Assembly: GCA_902521155.1 (NCBI GenBank)
Contig: CABYQR010000010.1
Span: 1 to 41,350, forward strand
Origin: an uncultured Alphaproteobacteria bacterium
GTDB taxonomy: Bacteria; Pseudomonadota; Alphaproteobacteria; HIMB59
Length of the DNA stretch: 41,350 nt
Direction of reading: 5' to 3'
Below, in pieces: positions 17,453 through 24,857 of the stretch. The notes below the pieces were generated by a model that had not been told where the DNA came from, made no database searches, and saw only the letters and a list, made by a program, of their open reading frames with translations. How positions within the stretch are numbered: position 1 is the first letter of the stretch; each line of letters begins with the position of its first letter. Made by a program: the position numbers and the translations under genes.

Positions 17453-17995
17453 TTAAATTTTCCAGATAAAGCTTCCACAATTTTCTAACATATCACCAGT
17501 AATTTGAGTTAGAAATGTTCCATGACTAACTAATGCTATTTTTTTATGATCATGTTTATTTATTATATCTATAAAATCCAATAGTCTTTTTTTTATATCA
17601 TTATAGGTTTCCTTTTTTATTTCTTTTTCATCAATGATGACATTATTGTTCCACCAATAATCATTCAAATTATCAAAATCAAAGTTAGGAAATTCCTTTT
17701 TCAATAATTTTGGTTGCCTACCAACATCGCAGGAATGATATAAATGTTCTCTAATACTGTCTGTAATTATGGGTTTTTTATTTGGAAAAATAATAGAGAA
17801 AGTCTCCAATGCTCTTGTCAATGGTGAGCAGAAGTATGCATCAAAATTAAGGCTTTTATATTCCTCATATTTTTTTTTTGCTTGTAATTTTCCTTTTTCT
17901 GTAATTTTAGCATCAAAGTAGTTCGTAGGGTTGTCAACATCTATTGCAGCGTTTGCTTCAGATTCAGCGTGTCTTATAAGATGAATTTCTTTCAA
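17453..17995 (-). CDS. Histidine phosphatase family protein
   Basis: Phosphoglycerate mutase-like (branch 1) phosphatase. The catalytic RHAES motif is at residues 8-12 (Arg8, His9), the second arginine in CSPLTRALET (~57-66), and the second catalytic His in LVSHGTFL (~158). Acid Glu83 is probably in DSIREHLYHSCDVG. At 180 residues it is a short family member. It lies 18 bases downstream of the GTP cyclohydrolase II gene on the same strand, so it could remove the phosphate from a ribosyl- or ribityl-pyrimidine phosphate made by its neighbours; that link is inferred from position only. Confidence 0.85.
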   Translation of the reverse strand: MKEIHLIRHAESEANAAIDVDNPTNYFDAKITEKGKLQAKKKYEEYKSLNFDAYFCSPLTRALETFSIIFPNKKPIITDSIREHLYHSCDVGRQPKLLKKEFPNFDFDNLNDYWWNNNVIIDEKEIKKETYNDIKKRLLDFIDIINKHDHKKIALVSHGTFLTQITGDMLENCGSFIWKI

Positions 17996-18013
17996 TTTAA
18001 ATGAATATATTTA

Positions 18014-19123
18014 TCATTTTAAACCATATCCAGTTTTCTTAATACGGGTTTTAAAATAATTTTTATTAAATTTTGTAATTGTAGGTTTTGTATTAATTTG
18101 TTTTTTAACTTTGATACCTTCTTTTTCTAATTCTGACATTTTCTTAAAATTATTAGTTATAATATTTACTTTACTAATTTTTAATAATTTTAATATTTTA
18201 ACAGCAACTGCAAAATCTCTCTCATCCTCTAAGAAACCTATATTATGATCTGCATCAACTGTATCTAAGCCTTTTGATTGAAGCGTATAAGCTCTCATTT
18301 TATTCGCCAAACCTATGCCTCTACCTTCTTGATCTAGATAGAGAATTACACCTCCCTTATTATTAATCATATATTCAACAGAGGTATTTAATTGCTCTCC
18401 ACAGTCACATTTTTCAGAATGAAATATATCTCCTGTAAAACATGCTGAATGAATTCTTAAATTAATAGGATCTTTCAAAAATTTTGGTTTAATGATTATA
18501 GCAACATGTTTTCTAGCTCCTATATAGGATTTAAATATTTTAAATGTTGTAGTCTCTACATTAGGCAGGGGTACACTAGCACTGGATACAAGTTTAATAC
18601 TATCTGTGATATGTTTATTTTGTTCTTTAAGATCTAAATAATTAAATTTTAATAAACCTAACTTTAAAATAAGATCATCTATATTTTTATAATACTTTTT
18701 ATTAAATTTTTTAAATATTAATGTAGGAATTACTTTAGCATTTTTAGCAATATTTAAGCATTCATCATGAAATTTAGCACCTTTATGAGGATGAGATTTT
18801 TGAAACTTTAATAAATTCTGTTTTGATAATGGTTTTATAAATAAATTTTTAATTGAAGTAGTAGAGATATTTTTATTAATCCTTATGAAAATATTTGATG
18901 AAATTTTGTCTTTAAAAATTGATTTAGCCTTTTGTTTTGTAAATAATAAATATCTTTCACTCTCTAAATATTTATTAAAAGGACTAAGAATTTTGTCGGA
19001 GGAGTGTTCTATATTAAAGAATAACCAAAAATTTTTATTTTCTTCTATGACTACTGGTCTTCCAGTACGAAATTCGTTAATGGCTCTATCTATAAAAGTT
19101 CCATAATTTGATTTTAATGTCAT
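18014..19123 (-). CDS. ribA: GTP cyclohydrolase II with degenerate RibB-like N-terminal domain
   Basis: GTP cyclohydrolase II opens GTP and releases formate and pyrophosphate to give 2,5-diamino-6-ribosylamino-4(3H)-pyrimidinone 5'-phosphate. All three zinc cysteines are present: Cys228 (HSACFTGD), Cys239 and Cys241 (HSEKCDCGEQL), and the active-site run LDQEGRGIGLANKMRAY is at 263-279, with ADHNIGFLEDERDF following. The first ~170 residues begin like a DHBP synthase (RAINEFRTGRPVVI, 13-26) but lack its acidic DDEDRENEGDL motif, so this part is probably catalytically dead. A long extension like this is known in alphaproteobacterial RibA. It leads the ribA-phosphatase pair and diverges from the reductase gene. 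Confidence 0.92.
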   Translation of the reverse strand: MTLKSNYGTFIDRAINEFRTGRPVVIEENKNFWLFFNIEHSSDKILSPFNKYLESERYLLFTKQKAKSIFKDKISSNIFIRINKNISTTSIKNLFIKPLSKQNLLKFQKSHPHKGAKFHDECLNIAKNAKVIPTLIFKKFNKKYYKNIDDLILKLGLLKFNYLDLKEQNKHITDSIKLVSSASVPLPNVETTTFKIFKSYIGARKHVAIIIKPKFLKDPINLRIHSACFTGDIFHSEKCDCGEQLNTSVEYMINNKGGVILYLDQEGRGIGLANKMRAYTLQSKGLDTVDADHNIGFLEDERDFAVAVKILKLLKISKVNIITNNFKKMSELEKEGIKVKKQINTKPTITKFNKNYFKTRIKKTGYGLK

Positions 19124-19160
19124 TGAAATATGTATACTCTTTGTTTCAAATACAGATTAT

Positions 19161-19988
19161 ATGATTACTAAAAATAATATTCATCTTTTATTTGATTTTT
19201 TAAAAAAACAAAAAAAAACTAGAAATCTAAAAATAAGTCAAAAAAATAATAATTTTGAAATAAGCAAGTCATCTTATACAGACGATATTATCATAAATAA
19301 AGACGTAATTTTTAATTGTGAGATCGATAAATCACTAAAAGAAATAGCTTTAATAGTCATACCTCTATTGATGAAATATAAAAAATTTTTTATTGCCCAA
19401 TTAGGTCAGAGTTTAGATGGAAAAATTGCACTTTTTAATGGCAATTCACATTATATAAATTCTCCAAAAAGTATTCTTTACCTCCATGCTCTGAGATGTA
19501 TATGTGATGGATTATTGGTTGGAGTAAATACTGTAATTAATGACAACCCTCTTTTGACTACAAGAAATATGAAGGGGAGTAGCCCTATGCGAATAATCAT
19601 AGACCCTTCTTTAAAGCTTACTAATAGATTAAATATTTTTAAAGATGGAAATAAAAATATAGTTTTTACTCAAAAAGATTCTAATAAAAAACTAAATAAT
19701 ACAACTATCTATAAGTTACCTAAAAAAAACTTCACAAAGTCAGTTCATCAAAAAATTATAAATCTAAATTTTAATTATATTTTGGTAGAGGGTGGGGCTA
19801 CTACTATTTCTAATTTTTTAGAGAAAGAGCTATTAGACATTATGCAATTCATAATTGCTCCAATAATTATTGGTTCCGGTATTGATTCAATAAAATTAAA
19901 ATCTATTTCAAGTCTTAAGAATGCTCTAAGACCTAAAAGTCATTTATACAAGCTTGGTGATGAGATGATTGCTAGTTTAGAGTTTTAA
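19161..19988 (+). CDS. RibD C-terminal-type reductase (stand-alone)
   Basis: NADPH-dependent pyrimidine reductase related to the C-terminal domain of RibD and to archaeal/fungal ArfC/Rib7. From about residue 76: FFIAQLGQSLDGKIAL, then LRCICDGLLVGVNTVINDNPLLTTR (~112-136, in part), MRIIIDPSLKLT, and ILVEGGATTISNFLEKELLD (~209). No deaminase domain is attached; the first ~75 residues are Lys/Asn-rich and unlike RibD-N. It would reduce the ribosyl side chain to ribityl. Divergent from ribA by 37 bases. A riboflavin-only role would require a separate deaminase, which is absent here. Confidence 0.88.
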   Translation: MITKNNIHLLFDFLKKQKKTRNLKISQKNNNFEISKSSYTDDIIINKDVIFNCEIDKSLKEIALIVIPLLMKYKKFFIAQLGQSLDGKIALFNGNSHYINSPKSILYLHALRCICDGLLVGVNTVINDNPLLTTRNMKGSSPMRIIIDPSLKLTNRLNIFKDGNKNIVFTQKDSNKKLNNTTIYKLPKKNFTKSVHQKIINLNFNYILVEGGATTISNFLEKELLDIMQFIIAPIIIGSGIDSIKLKSISSLKNALRPKSHLYKLGDEMIASLEF

Positions 19989-20765
19989 AGCCAAAAAATC
20001 TTTATTTTGAAGTTTGAGTATAGATTTATTAGATTTAATATTTTCTTTTCTGAAATTTAACCACTCTTCATAATTTCTCTTATTTTTAGAAATTATTTCT
20101 TCACAAAAACCTATAAACATTCTTTGCATAATTTGATTTTTTTCAATTATCCAGTTAGACTTAAATATAAAAGTATTATGTGTTTTTTGAAACAGTTTAT
20201 CAATAATTTGAGTGCATTTAGGCCCAACTGCTTTTTTTCCAATTCCTTTATCAGACATTTGATCCTGATTAAAAAGACTTACAATCTTATCATCGTCTTT
20301 ATGTTTAGGATAAAATTTAAAATTACCATCATAGTTAATAGTGAAATAAATAATTTCGGTAGATTTATTTATATTAAAAAAATTCATAAACCACTCTTTT
20401 GGCATAATATCTAATAGTGCTGAACCAGTAACAATATCAAAATTCTTAAAATTAATTTTTTCTATCTGTTTAATAATATCTATTTTTTTATATGTAATAT
20501 TTTGAATTTTTTGACTATGTTTTATATTTTTCTTAAGGTAACTAAGGGATTGATGCGAGATATCAACCATCTTCCAAGATTGTTTTTTTACTATTTTAGG
20601 ATTTAAATATCTAAAATTTGAGCCAGTACCACATCCAAGGTCAATAACATTTAAATTTTTAGAGATACTTGTATATTCATTGATCTTTTTAATAGCTTTT
20701 TTGTTTCTTGATATAGAATCAATTTTTTCTCTTGATAACAGCCAGCTATTTTCAAACTTATGCAT
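19977..20765 (-). CDS. SAM-dependent methyltransferase (class I)
   Basis: Rossmann-fold methyltransferase: motif I is VIDLGCGTGSNFRYL (~40-54), the acidic end of strand 2 is WKMVDISHQSL, and motif IV is FDIVTGSALLDIMPKEW. Length 262. It is the last of a four-gene minus-strand operon (dehydrogenase, PTPS-like, glycosyltransferase, methyltransferase), overlapping the glycosyltransferase by eight bases, and its 3' end overlaps the convergent reductase by twelve. Context suggests methylation of a sugar or of the heterocycle made by the locus; the acceptor is unknown. Confidence 0.88.
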   Translation of the reverse strand: MHKFENSWLLSREKIDSISRNKKAIKKINEYTSISKNLNVIDLGCGTGSNFRYLNPKIVKKQSWKMVDISHQSLSYLKKNIKHSQKIQNITYKKIDIIKQIEKINFKNFDIVTGSALLDIMPKEWFMNFFNINKSTEIIYFTINYDGNFKFYPKHKDDDKIVSLFNQDQMSDKGIGKKAVGPKCTQIIDKLFQKTHNTFIFKSNWIIEKNQIMQRMFIGFCEEIISKNKRNYEEWLNFRKENIKSNKSILKLQNKDFLALKL

Positions 20766-21813
20766 TTCTTACCTCCTTTATAAATAATTTTGCAGAATTC
20801 AATGGTGTTAAAAATACTCTATTATTTTTTATAATTTGACTCTCTAGTTCTTTAAAATCTTCAGTATTTAATAAAATTTTATTAACTATTTTAGCTAATG
20901 TATTCTTTTTAAAGTTATTAAAGTATACAACACCCTTAGAACCTAAAGTATTTCTTAGTGTTGTAGTTTTATAAGTAATAATTGGTTTTTTAAAAATAAT
21001 TGCATTAGCTAAAGACATACCAAAACCCTCATATTTACTTACTGAAATATACAAATCACACTGAGAATAAAGATTTGATAATTTAGTTTTTGATACATTA
21101 CTATGTATTTTTACTCTATTTTCTATTTTATTCTTTTTTATAAAAGAAATAACCTTTTTATAATAATAATTATCTCTAGAAGTGTCTCCTATAATATTTA
21201 AAGTTAAATTATCCATAAACATTAACTCACTTAACAAATATAAATAATTTTTTCTTTCTATAATGCTTCCACAAGTAAGTAAATTATGTTTTTGATTAAA
21301 TTTTTTTTTAGTTTTAATTAATCGTTCAATGCCAGGTTCTATGATACTTATTAATCCCTTATTTATTCCAAACTTTTTTAGTAATAATCTTTTAGTTTCC
21401 TTAGATGTAACGATAAATTTATTTGGAATTTTAAACATTTCTTTTTCTAAAGATAAAAATCTTAAACCCATCTTACCATTGAACTCTAGATAAAGGGGAT
21501 GATGAATTAAAGCTACTATTTTAAAATTACTTAAATATTTTTTCAAAATCTTTAGACATTCAAATATTAATCCATCAAATAATAAAGTAGATCCAACTGG
21601 TATACCTAGTAATATTTGTTTTAATTGATCAAGATCTTTTTTTAGAGGGAAAGGGTAATTTGATGATAACTCTTTTGATTTAAATGAAAGTTTTTTACTT
21701 TTGGCATATTCAATTATATTCTTTTCGTAAATATAACCTCCAGTTTTAGTATTAATATTGCCTGGGTAAAAAAAATAAATAATTTTAGGATTTTTGAGAT
21801 ATTTCTTGCTCAT
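20758..21813 (-). CDS. Glycosyltransferase family 4-like
   Basis: GT-B retaining glycosyltransferase of 351 residues. The C-terminal nucleotide-sugar motif is SVSKYEGFGMSLANAIIFKKPIITY (in part), with EGFG and a following conserved hydrophobic helix; ECLKILK and IALIHHPLYLEF belong to the N-domain; the hinge contains NLLTCGSIIERKNYLYLL. No signal peptide or membrane helix. It overlaps the PTPS-like gene by 29 bases and the methyltransferase by eight, so it is firmly part of this operon and not of an envelope polysaccharide cluster. A sugar transfer to a pterin or pyrimidine product is the contextual guess. Confidence 0.88.
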   Translation of the reverse strand: MSKKYLKNPKIIYFFYPGNINTKTGGYIYEKNIIEYAKSKKLSFKSKELSSNYPFPLKKDLDQLKQILLGIPVGSTLLFDGLIFECLKILKKYLSNFKIVALIHHPLYLEFNGKMGLRFLSLEKEMFKIPNKFIVTSKETKRLLLKKFGINKGLISIIEPGIERLIKTKKKFNQKHNLLTCGSIIERKNYLYLLSELMFMDNLTLNIIGDTSRDNYYYKKVISFIKKNKIENRVKIHSNVSKTKLSNLYSQCDLYISVSKYEGFGMSLANAIIFKKPIITYKTTTLRNTLGSKGVVYFNNFKKNTLAKIVNKILLNTEDFKELESQIIKNNRVFLTPLNSAKLFIKEVRNA

Positions 21814-22192
21814 AAGATGCCCAAGCTACATTTGATTCAGTAAGTATTATTTTTATTTTATGAAGTTTTTCATAATCATCTAAATAATCCTTTTTAAGCC
21901 TATCAACTATTCTTTGGTAGATATCTTTTGCAAGAAACTCGGTTGATGTAATTACATCTTTGAACTCTTCTACTTCGTCAAGATTTTTATAACTATAAAA
22001 CTTCAATATTTCAGCTAAGATGTTTGTAACTACGCCCAGATCCATGATTATATTATATTTATTTAATTCTTTAGCATAAAACTCAGCATCAACTATATAT
22101 GTAGCACCGTGCATATTCTGAGCCGGTCCAAATACTTCTCCAGGTAGAGAATGAGCTATTAAAATATTATTTCTTACTGTTATTGAATACAT
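21785..22192 (-). CDS. PTPS/QueD-like protein lacking canonical catalytic residues
   Basis: Member of the 6-pyruvoyl-tetrahydropterin synthase / 6-carboxy-tetrahydropterin synthase fold. Zinc ligands His14 (IAHSLPG) and His28 (NMHGATY) remain, but the second His of the HGH motif is Ala30, the catalytic Cys four residues before His28 is Ala24, and the LDHHYLN block of QueD is YKNLDEV. The pterin-anchoring Glu is kept in ILTESNVAW (~118). The FGPAQ-x2-HGATY signature appears to mark a distinct alphaproteobacterial subgroup. Length 135. One base separates it from the dehydrogenase upstream. Likely binds a pterin-like ligand but a normal QueD or PTPS reaction is doubtful. Confidence 0.85.
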   Translation of the reverse strand: MYSITVRNNILIAHSLPGEVFGPAQNMHGATYIVDAEFYAKELNKYNIIMDLGVVTNILAEILKFYSYKNLDEVEEFKDVITSTEFLAKDIYQRIVDRLKKDYLDDYEKLHKIKIILTESNVAWASYEQEISQKS

Positions 22193-22193
22193 T

Positions 22194-23156
22194 TTAGTAC
22201 TTTATAGCATGCATAATACTATCTGGATTATTAATAATTGAAATATAATCATTTTCTAAACTATTAAAATGACTTTCAGTATTAACCAACTTTAAAAGTT
22301 TATTATCTGACAAGGCTTTAATAGCCAATTTTAGCCTACTTTTATAATTATGTTTGTTAGATAAATACTTTGGAATATTTGATACCTGTGTGCTGATTAA
22401 GCTTAATCTTTTTGAGTGAAAATTTCCTCCTAAATTTATCATTCCATTTTTATTTCCATACCAACTAGCTTCAACAATCTTACCTTCTAAATTTAATTTA
22501 TTAAAAGATTGGTTAATAATTTCATAATTGGATGTAGTGTTAATTACCACATCCATATCTTTAATACTTTTAAAATTTTGGAAATTTAAACCTAATAAAG
22601 TGGCAAATTTTTTCTTTTTTATATTACTGTCACATATAAAAACATTTTTATAATTTTGTAGCTTAAAATAATAAGCGGTTAATAATCCAACTGATCCCAT
22701 ACCTACAATTACAATTTTATCCCTCTTACTAGCTTTGGTATCCCAAAATATGTTAATAGCTGTTTCCATATTAGCGGTAAGCAAATATTTCTTAGGATCA
22801 TTTTTATCTTTTAAAATTTGGACATTGTCAGTATTTATTTCAAATAAATCTTGATGAGGGTATAGAGCAAAAGTCTTCTTATTTAATAATTTTTTTGGTC
22901 CATTGATTACTTTTCCTACATTTATATATCCATATTTTATAGGAAAGGAGAAAGTGCCCTCCTGAAAAGGAGATTGCATTATTTTATATTGATCCTTACT
23001 TATGCACCCTGAAGATACTAATTTTTCAGTTCCCTTGCTTATACCAGAGTAAATAGTTTTTATAATTAAGGAATTAGGTCTATTGCTAGGACTCAATAAT
23101 TTCCTTTTAATCTTAGGTTTATTTTTATTGTTAAGCCATAGAGAATAAGTTTCCAT
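22194..23156 (-). CDS. MDR-superfamily dehydrogenase without catalytic zinc cysteine
   Basis: Medium-chain dehydrogenase/reductase of 320 residues from ATG 23156 (METYSLWLNN); a start 60 bases upstream would add a hydrophobic tail and overlap the divergent creatininase gene, so it is rejected. The NAD(P) fold is VIVGMGSVGLLTAYYF (GxGxxG at 152-157). The strand that normally holds the catalytic zinc Cys reads IYSGISKGTE, with Ser39 in place of Cys, as in zinc-less MDR groups. It heads the operon dehydrogenase, PTPS-like, glycosyltransferase, methyltransferase, and diverges from the creatininase gene across 29 bases. Confidence 0.85.
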   Translation of the reverse strand: METYSLWLNNKNKPKIKRKLLSPSNRPNSLIIKTIYSGISKGTEKLVSSGCISKDQYKIMQSPFQEGTFSFPIKYGYINVGKVINGPKKLLNKKTFALYPHQDLFEINTDNVQILKDKNDPKKYLLTANMETAINIFWDTKASKRDKIVIVGMGSVGLLTAYYFKLQNYKNVFICDSNIKKKKFATLLGLNFQNFKSIKDMDVVINTTSNYEIINQSFNKLNLEGKIVEASWYGNKNGMINLGGNFHSKRLSLISTQVSNIPKYLSNKHNYKSRLKLAIKALSDNKLLKLVNTESHFNSLENDYISIINNPDSIMHAIKY

Positions 23157-23185
23157 AATAATTATATAAATGTTAAATATCACTA

Positions 23186-23944
23186 ATGCTATCAAAGTTT
23201 TGGACAGATCTTTCATCTGAAGAAATTAAAAAAATTGGTAAAAATAAAATTCTTGTTTTCCCTTTTTCTTCGGTTGAACAACATGGATCACACCTTCCAT
23301 CTGGAACTGATAAACTAATCTTGGAGGGCATTTTAGAAAAATTTGTCTCCAAATATCCTAAATTAAACAATTTTTTAATTTTACCAAATATTTCCATAGG
23401 TTCTGCCAGTGAGCATTCAAACTTTGAAGGAACAATTTCTGCTAATTCTACAAAATATATCAATTATATTGTTAGTATTGTTGATCAATTTTGTGAACGT
23501 AAATATAAAAAATTTTTATTTATTAATAGTCATGGAGGTCAAATTAGTCATCTTGATATAGCTGCGAAAGAAATAAAATCTAAATATAAATCAGTAGATA
23601 TTATTAAAGCCAATTATTTTTTATTTAATGGTTTCGAAAAAATAATTAATAAAAAAGAACTAACTTATGGATATCATGGGGGTGAGTTTGAAACATCTAT
23701 AATGCTTTATCTTTATCCAAAATTAGTCAAATCAAATAAACTTAAAAAACATCAACTTTCTCCAGATGCTAAATCGAAGAATATTATTACTTATGAAAAA
23801 AATATTAAGCGTGCATGGAATACAACTGATATATCTAAGTCGGGAATTATAGGTGATCCTACTAAAGCTTCCGCTTTAAAAGGTAAGAAAATACTTGAAG
23901 TCACATCAAATACTTTAAAAAAAATAATTACTGAAATGAACTAG
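23186..23944 (+). CDS. Creatininase-family amidohydrolase
   Basis: Metal-dependent amide hydrolase of the family that includes creatininase, MftE and archaeal ArfB. Visible ligands: Glu31 and His33 (SVEQHGSHLPSG), Asp42 (GTDKL), His116 (INSHGGQ) and Glu167 (YHGGEFETS). Length 252. In archaeal riboflavin/F420 synthesis ArfB hydrolyses the formamide of a GTP-derived pyrimidine, a parallel worth noting since GTP cyclohydrolase II is 4 kb away; but cyclohydrolase II already removes the formyl group, so an equivalent reaction is not certain. Divergent from the dehydrogenase and presumably co-regulated with it. Confidence 0.88.
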   Translation: MLSKFWTDLSSEEIKKIGKNKILVFPFSSVEQHGSHLPSGTDKLILEGILEKFVSKYPKLNNFLILPNISIGSASEHSNFEGTISANSTKYINYIVSIVDQFCERKYKKFLFINSHGGQISHLDIAAKEIKSKYKSVDIIKANYFLFNGFEKIINKKELTYGYHGGEFETSIMLYLYPKLVKSNKLKKHQLSPDAKSKNIITYEKNIKRAWNTTDISKSGIIGDPTKASALKGKKILEVTSNTLKKIITEMN

Positions 23945-23997
23945 TGTTTGCCTTTTATTTCTTTTAATTCTTAGATATCAAGTGATATAATTAAAAT

Positions 23998-24072
23998 ATG
24001 AATACTAAACCATGTGATTGTCAAAAGTGTGATTGTGATACCTCTGATAAATGCGATTGCTCTTGTTGTTAG
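23998..24072 (+). CDS. 24-residue cysteine-rich peptide, metallothionein-like
   Basis: ATG 23998 to TAG 24072. The peptide begins MNTKPCDCQKCDC and ends DKCDCSCC. Eight of 24 residues are cysteine (positions 6, 8, 11, 13, 19, 21, 23, 24), mostly as C-x-C pairs, with Asp and Lys between: the composition of a metal-thiolate peptide. Six of the cysteines use TGT and two TGC. No strong ribosome site is visible (AAGTG about 17 bases upstream). It could bind zinc, copper or cadmium, or be a leader peptide that senses cysteinyl-tRNA, since tRNA-Cys lies 86 bases away on the other strand. The reading frame is real; translation is unproven. Confidence 0.55.
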   Translation: MNTKPCDCQKCDCDTSDKCDCSCC

Positions 24073-24157
24073 TGTTAGAACAGTTAATTAATAAAATATC
24101 TCTTTAAAACTGTTATAAAATGCTGTCAGTAAACTTTGTTGAAAAGTATAGTTTTGT

Positions 24158-24231
24158 TGGAGGCCCACCCCGGAATCGAACCGAGCTACAAGGATTTGCA
24201 GTCCTCTGCATAACCAATCTGCCAGCGGGCC
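24158..24231 (-). tRNA. tRNA-Cys (anticodon GCA)
   Basis: The complement reads GGCCCGCTGGCAGATTGG... with anticodon loop ATTGCAAA-type (GACTGCAAATC), T-arm GGTTCGATTCC and acceptor GGCCCGC/GTGGGCC (one G-U pair), discriminator U and encoded CCA. U73 is the expected cysteine identity element. Confidence 0.97.
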
Positions 24232-24398
24232 TTTAAAATATTAAAGATTTGCAACATAGCAATCACAGTTAATAGTTCAAGGTTATTAAAACTAAACAGC
24301 TATTTATCAATCATTTAAATACCCATAAAACATAGGTTTTTGAAAATTATTTATCCAAATTCTTTAATATTTTTTTATAATATGGTTAAATAACACTT

Positions 24399-24839
24399 AT
24401 GGTTAATAATAGAGAATTATTAAAGTTAATTGATCACATTGATAGCTCATTATTACTATATAAAAGTAAATTTGAACATTCTGACTTTGAAACAGATTGG
24501 AAAATATTTTCTTACTGTATTAAAAATAATATTCAAAATAAATTAACAAATATCACAAGTTTAATCAATATTTCAGGATTACCTCATTCAACAGGTTTAA
24601 GAAAAATAAATAAGCTAATACAACAAAAGAAGTTATTTAAAAAGTCTAAAACTAAATCTGGCAAATCATTTTCAATACATCCCTCTTCAAAATTAATAAA
24701 TGATTTCAAATCTTATTTAAGTTCAATAAATGATTTATTAATTACTGACATTACATACGTTAATGATAATAGGACAGATAGATATCCTACAGCCATTTCA
24801 CTATCCTCAAGATATGTACTTTATCCAAGAATTCACTAG
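24399..24839 (+). CDS. Small winged helix-turn-helix regulator
   Basis: 146 residues. The middle part, KLTNITSLINISGLPHSTGLRKINKLIQQKK, written in part as ISGLPHSTGLRKINKLIQ (~59-76), is a helix-turn-helix followed by a wing (FKKSKTKSGKSFSIHPSSKL), in the MarR/winged-helix style. The N-terminal ~35 residues are a predicted dimerisation helix. There is no ligand domain of normal size after residue ~115. It lies at the head of the cyclase/ABC/aminotransferase cluster and converges on the first cyclase gene, and is the only DNA-binding protein in the region, so it is the best local candidate to bind the palindromes in front of the binding-protein genes (inference). Confidence 0.65.
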   Translation: MVNNRELLKLIDHIDSSLLLYKSKFEHSDFETDWKIFSYCIKNNIQNKLTNITSLINISGLPHSTGLRKINKLIQQKKLFKKSKTKSGKSFSIHPSSKLINDFKSYLSSINDLLITDITYVNDNRTDRYPTAISLSSRYVLYPRIH

Positions 24840-24857
24840 ACAGAATTTATTTAAATT

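Larger units (their letters stand above)
23945..24398. other. 454-base stretch without a long gene
   Basis: It holds a 24-codon cysteine-rich reading frame (23998-24072), tRNA-Cys (24158-24231) and about 165 bases of AT-rich DNA before the regulator at 24399. An inverted repeat AACAGTT/AACTGTT (24079-24085 and 24108-24114) has a 22-base loop and no T-run, so it is not convincing as a terminator. I see nothing else. Confidence 0.6.

Noticed and set aside
19124-19160. FMN riboswitch between ribA and the reductase gene
   Set aside because: The divergent gap is only 37 bases, far too short for the FMN aptamer, and none of its conserved elements is visible.
22194-23216. Dehydrogenase start at 23216
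   Set aside because: It would add 20 hydrophobic residues and overlap the divergent creatininase gene; ATG 23156 begins the normal MDR fold.
24079-24114. Inverted repeat AACAGTT/AACTGTT as terminator
   Set aside because: Seven-base stem with a 22-base loop and no T-run.
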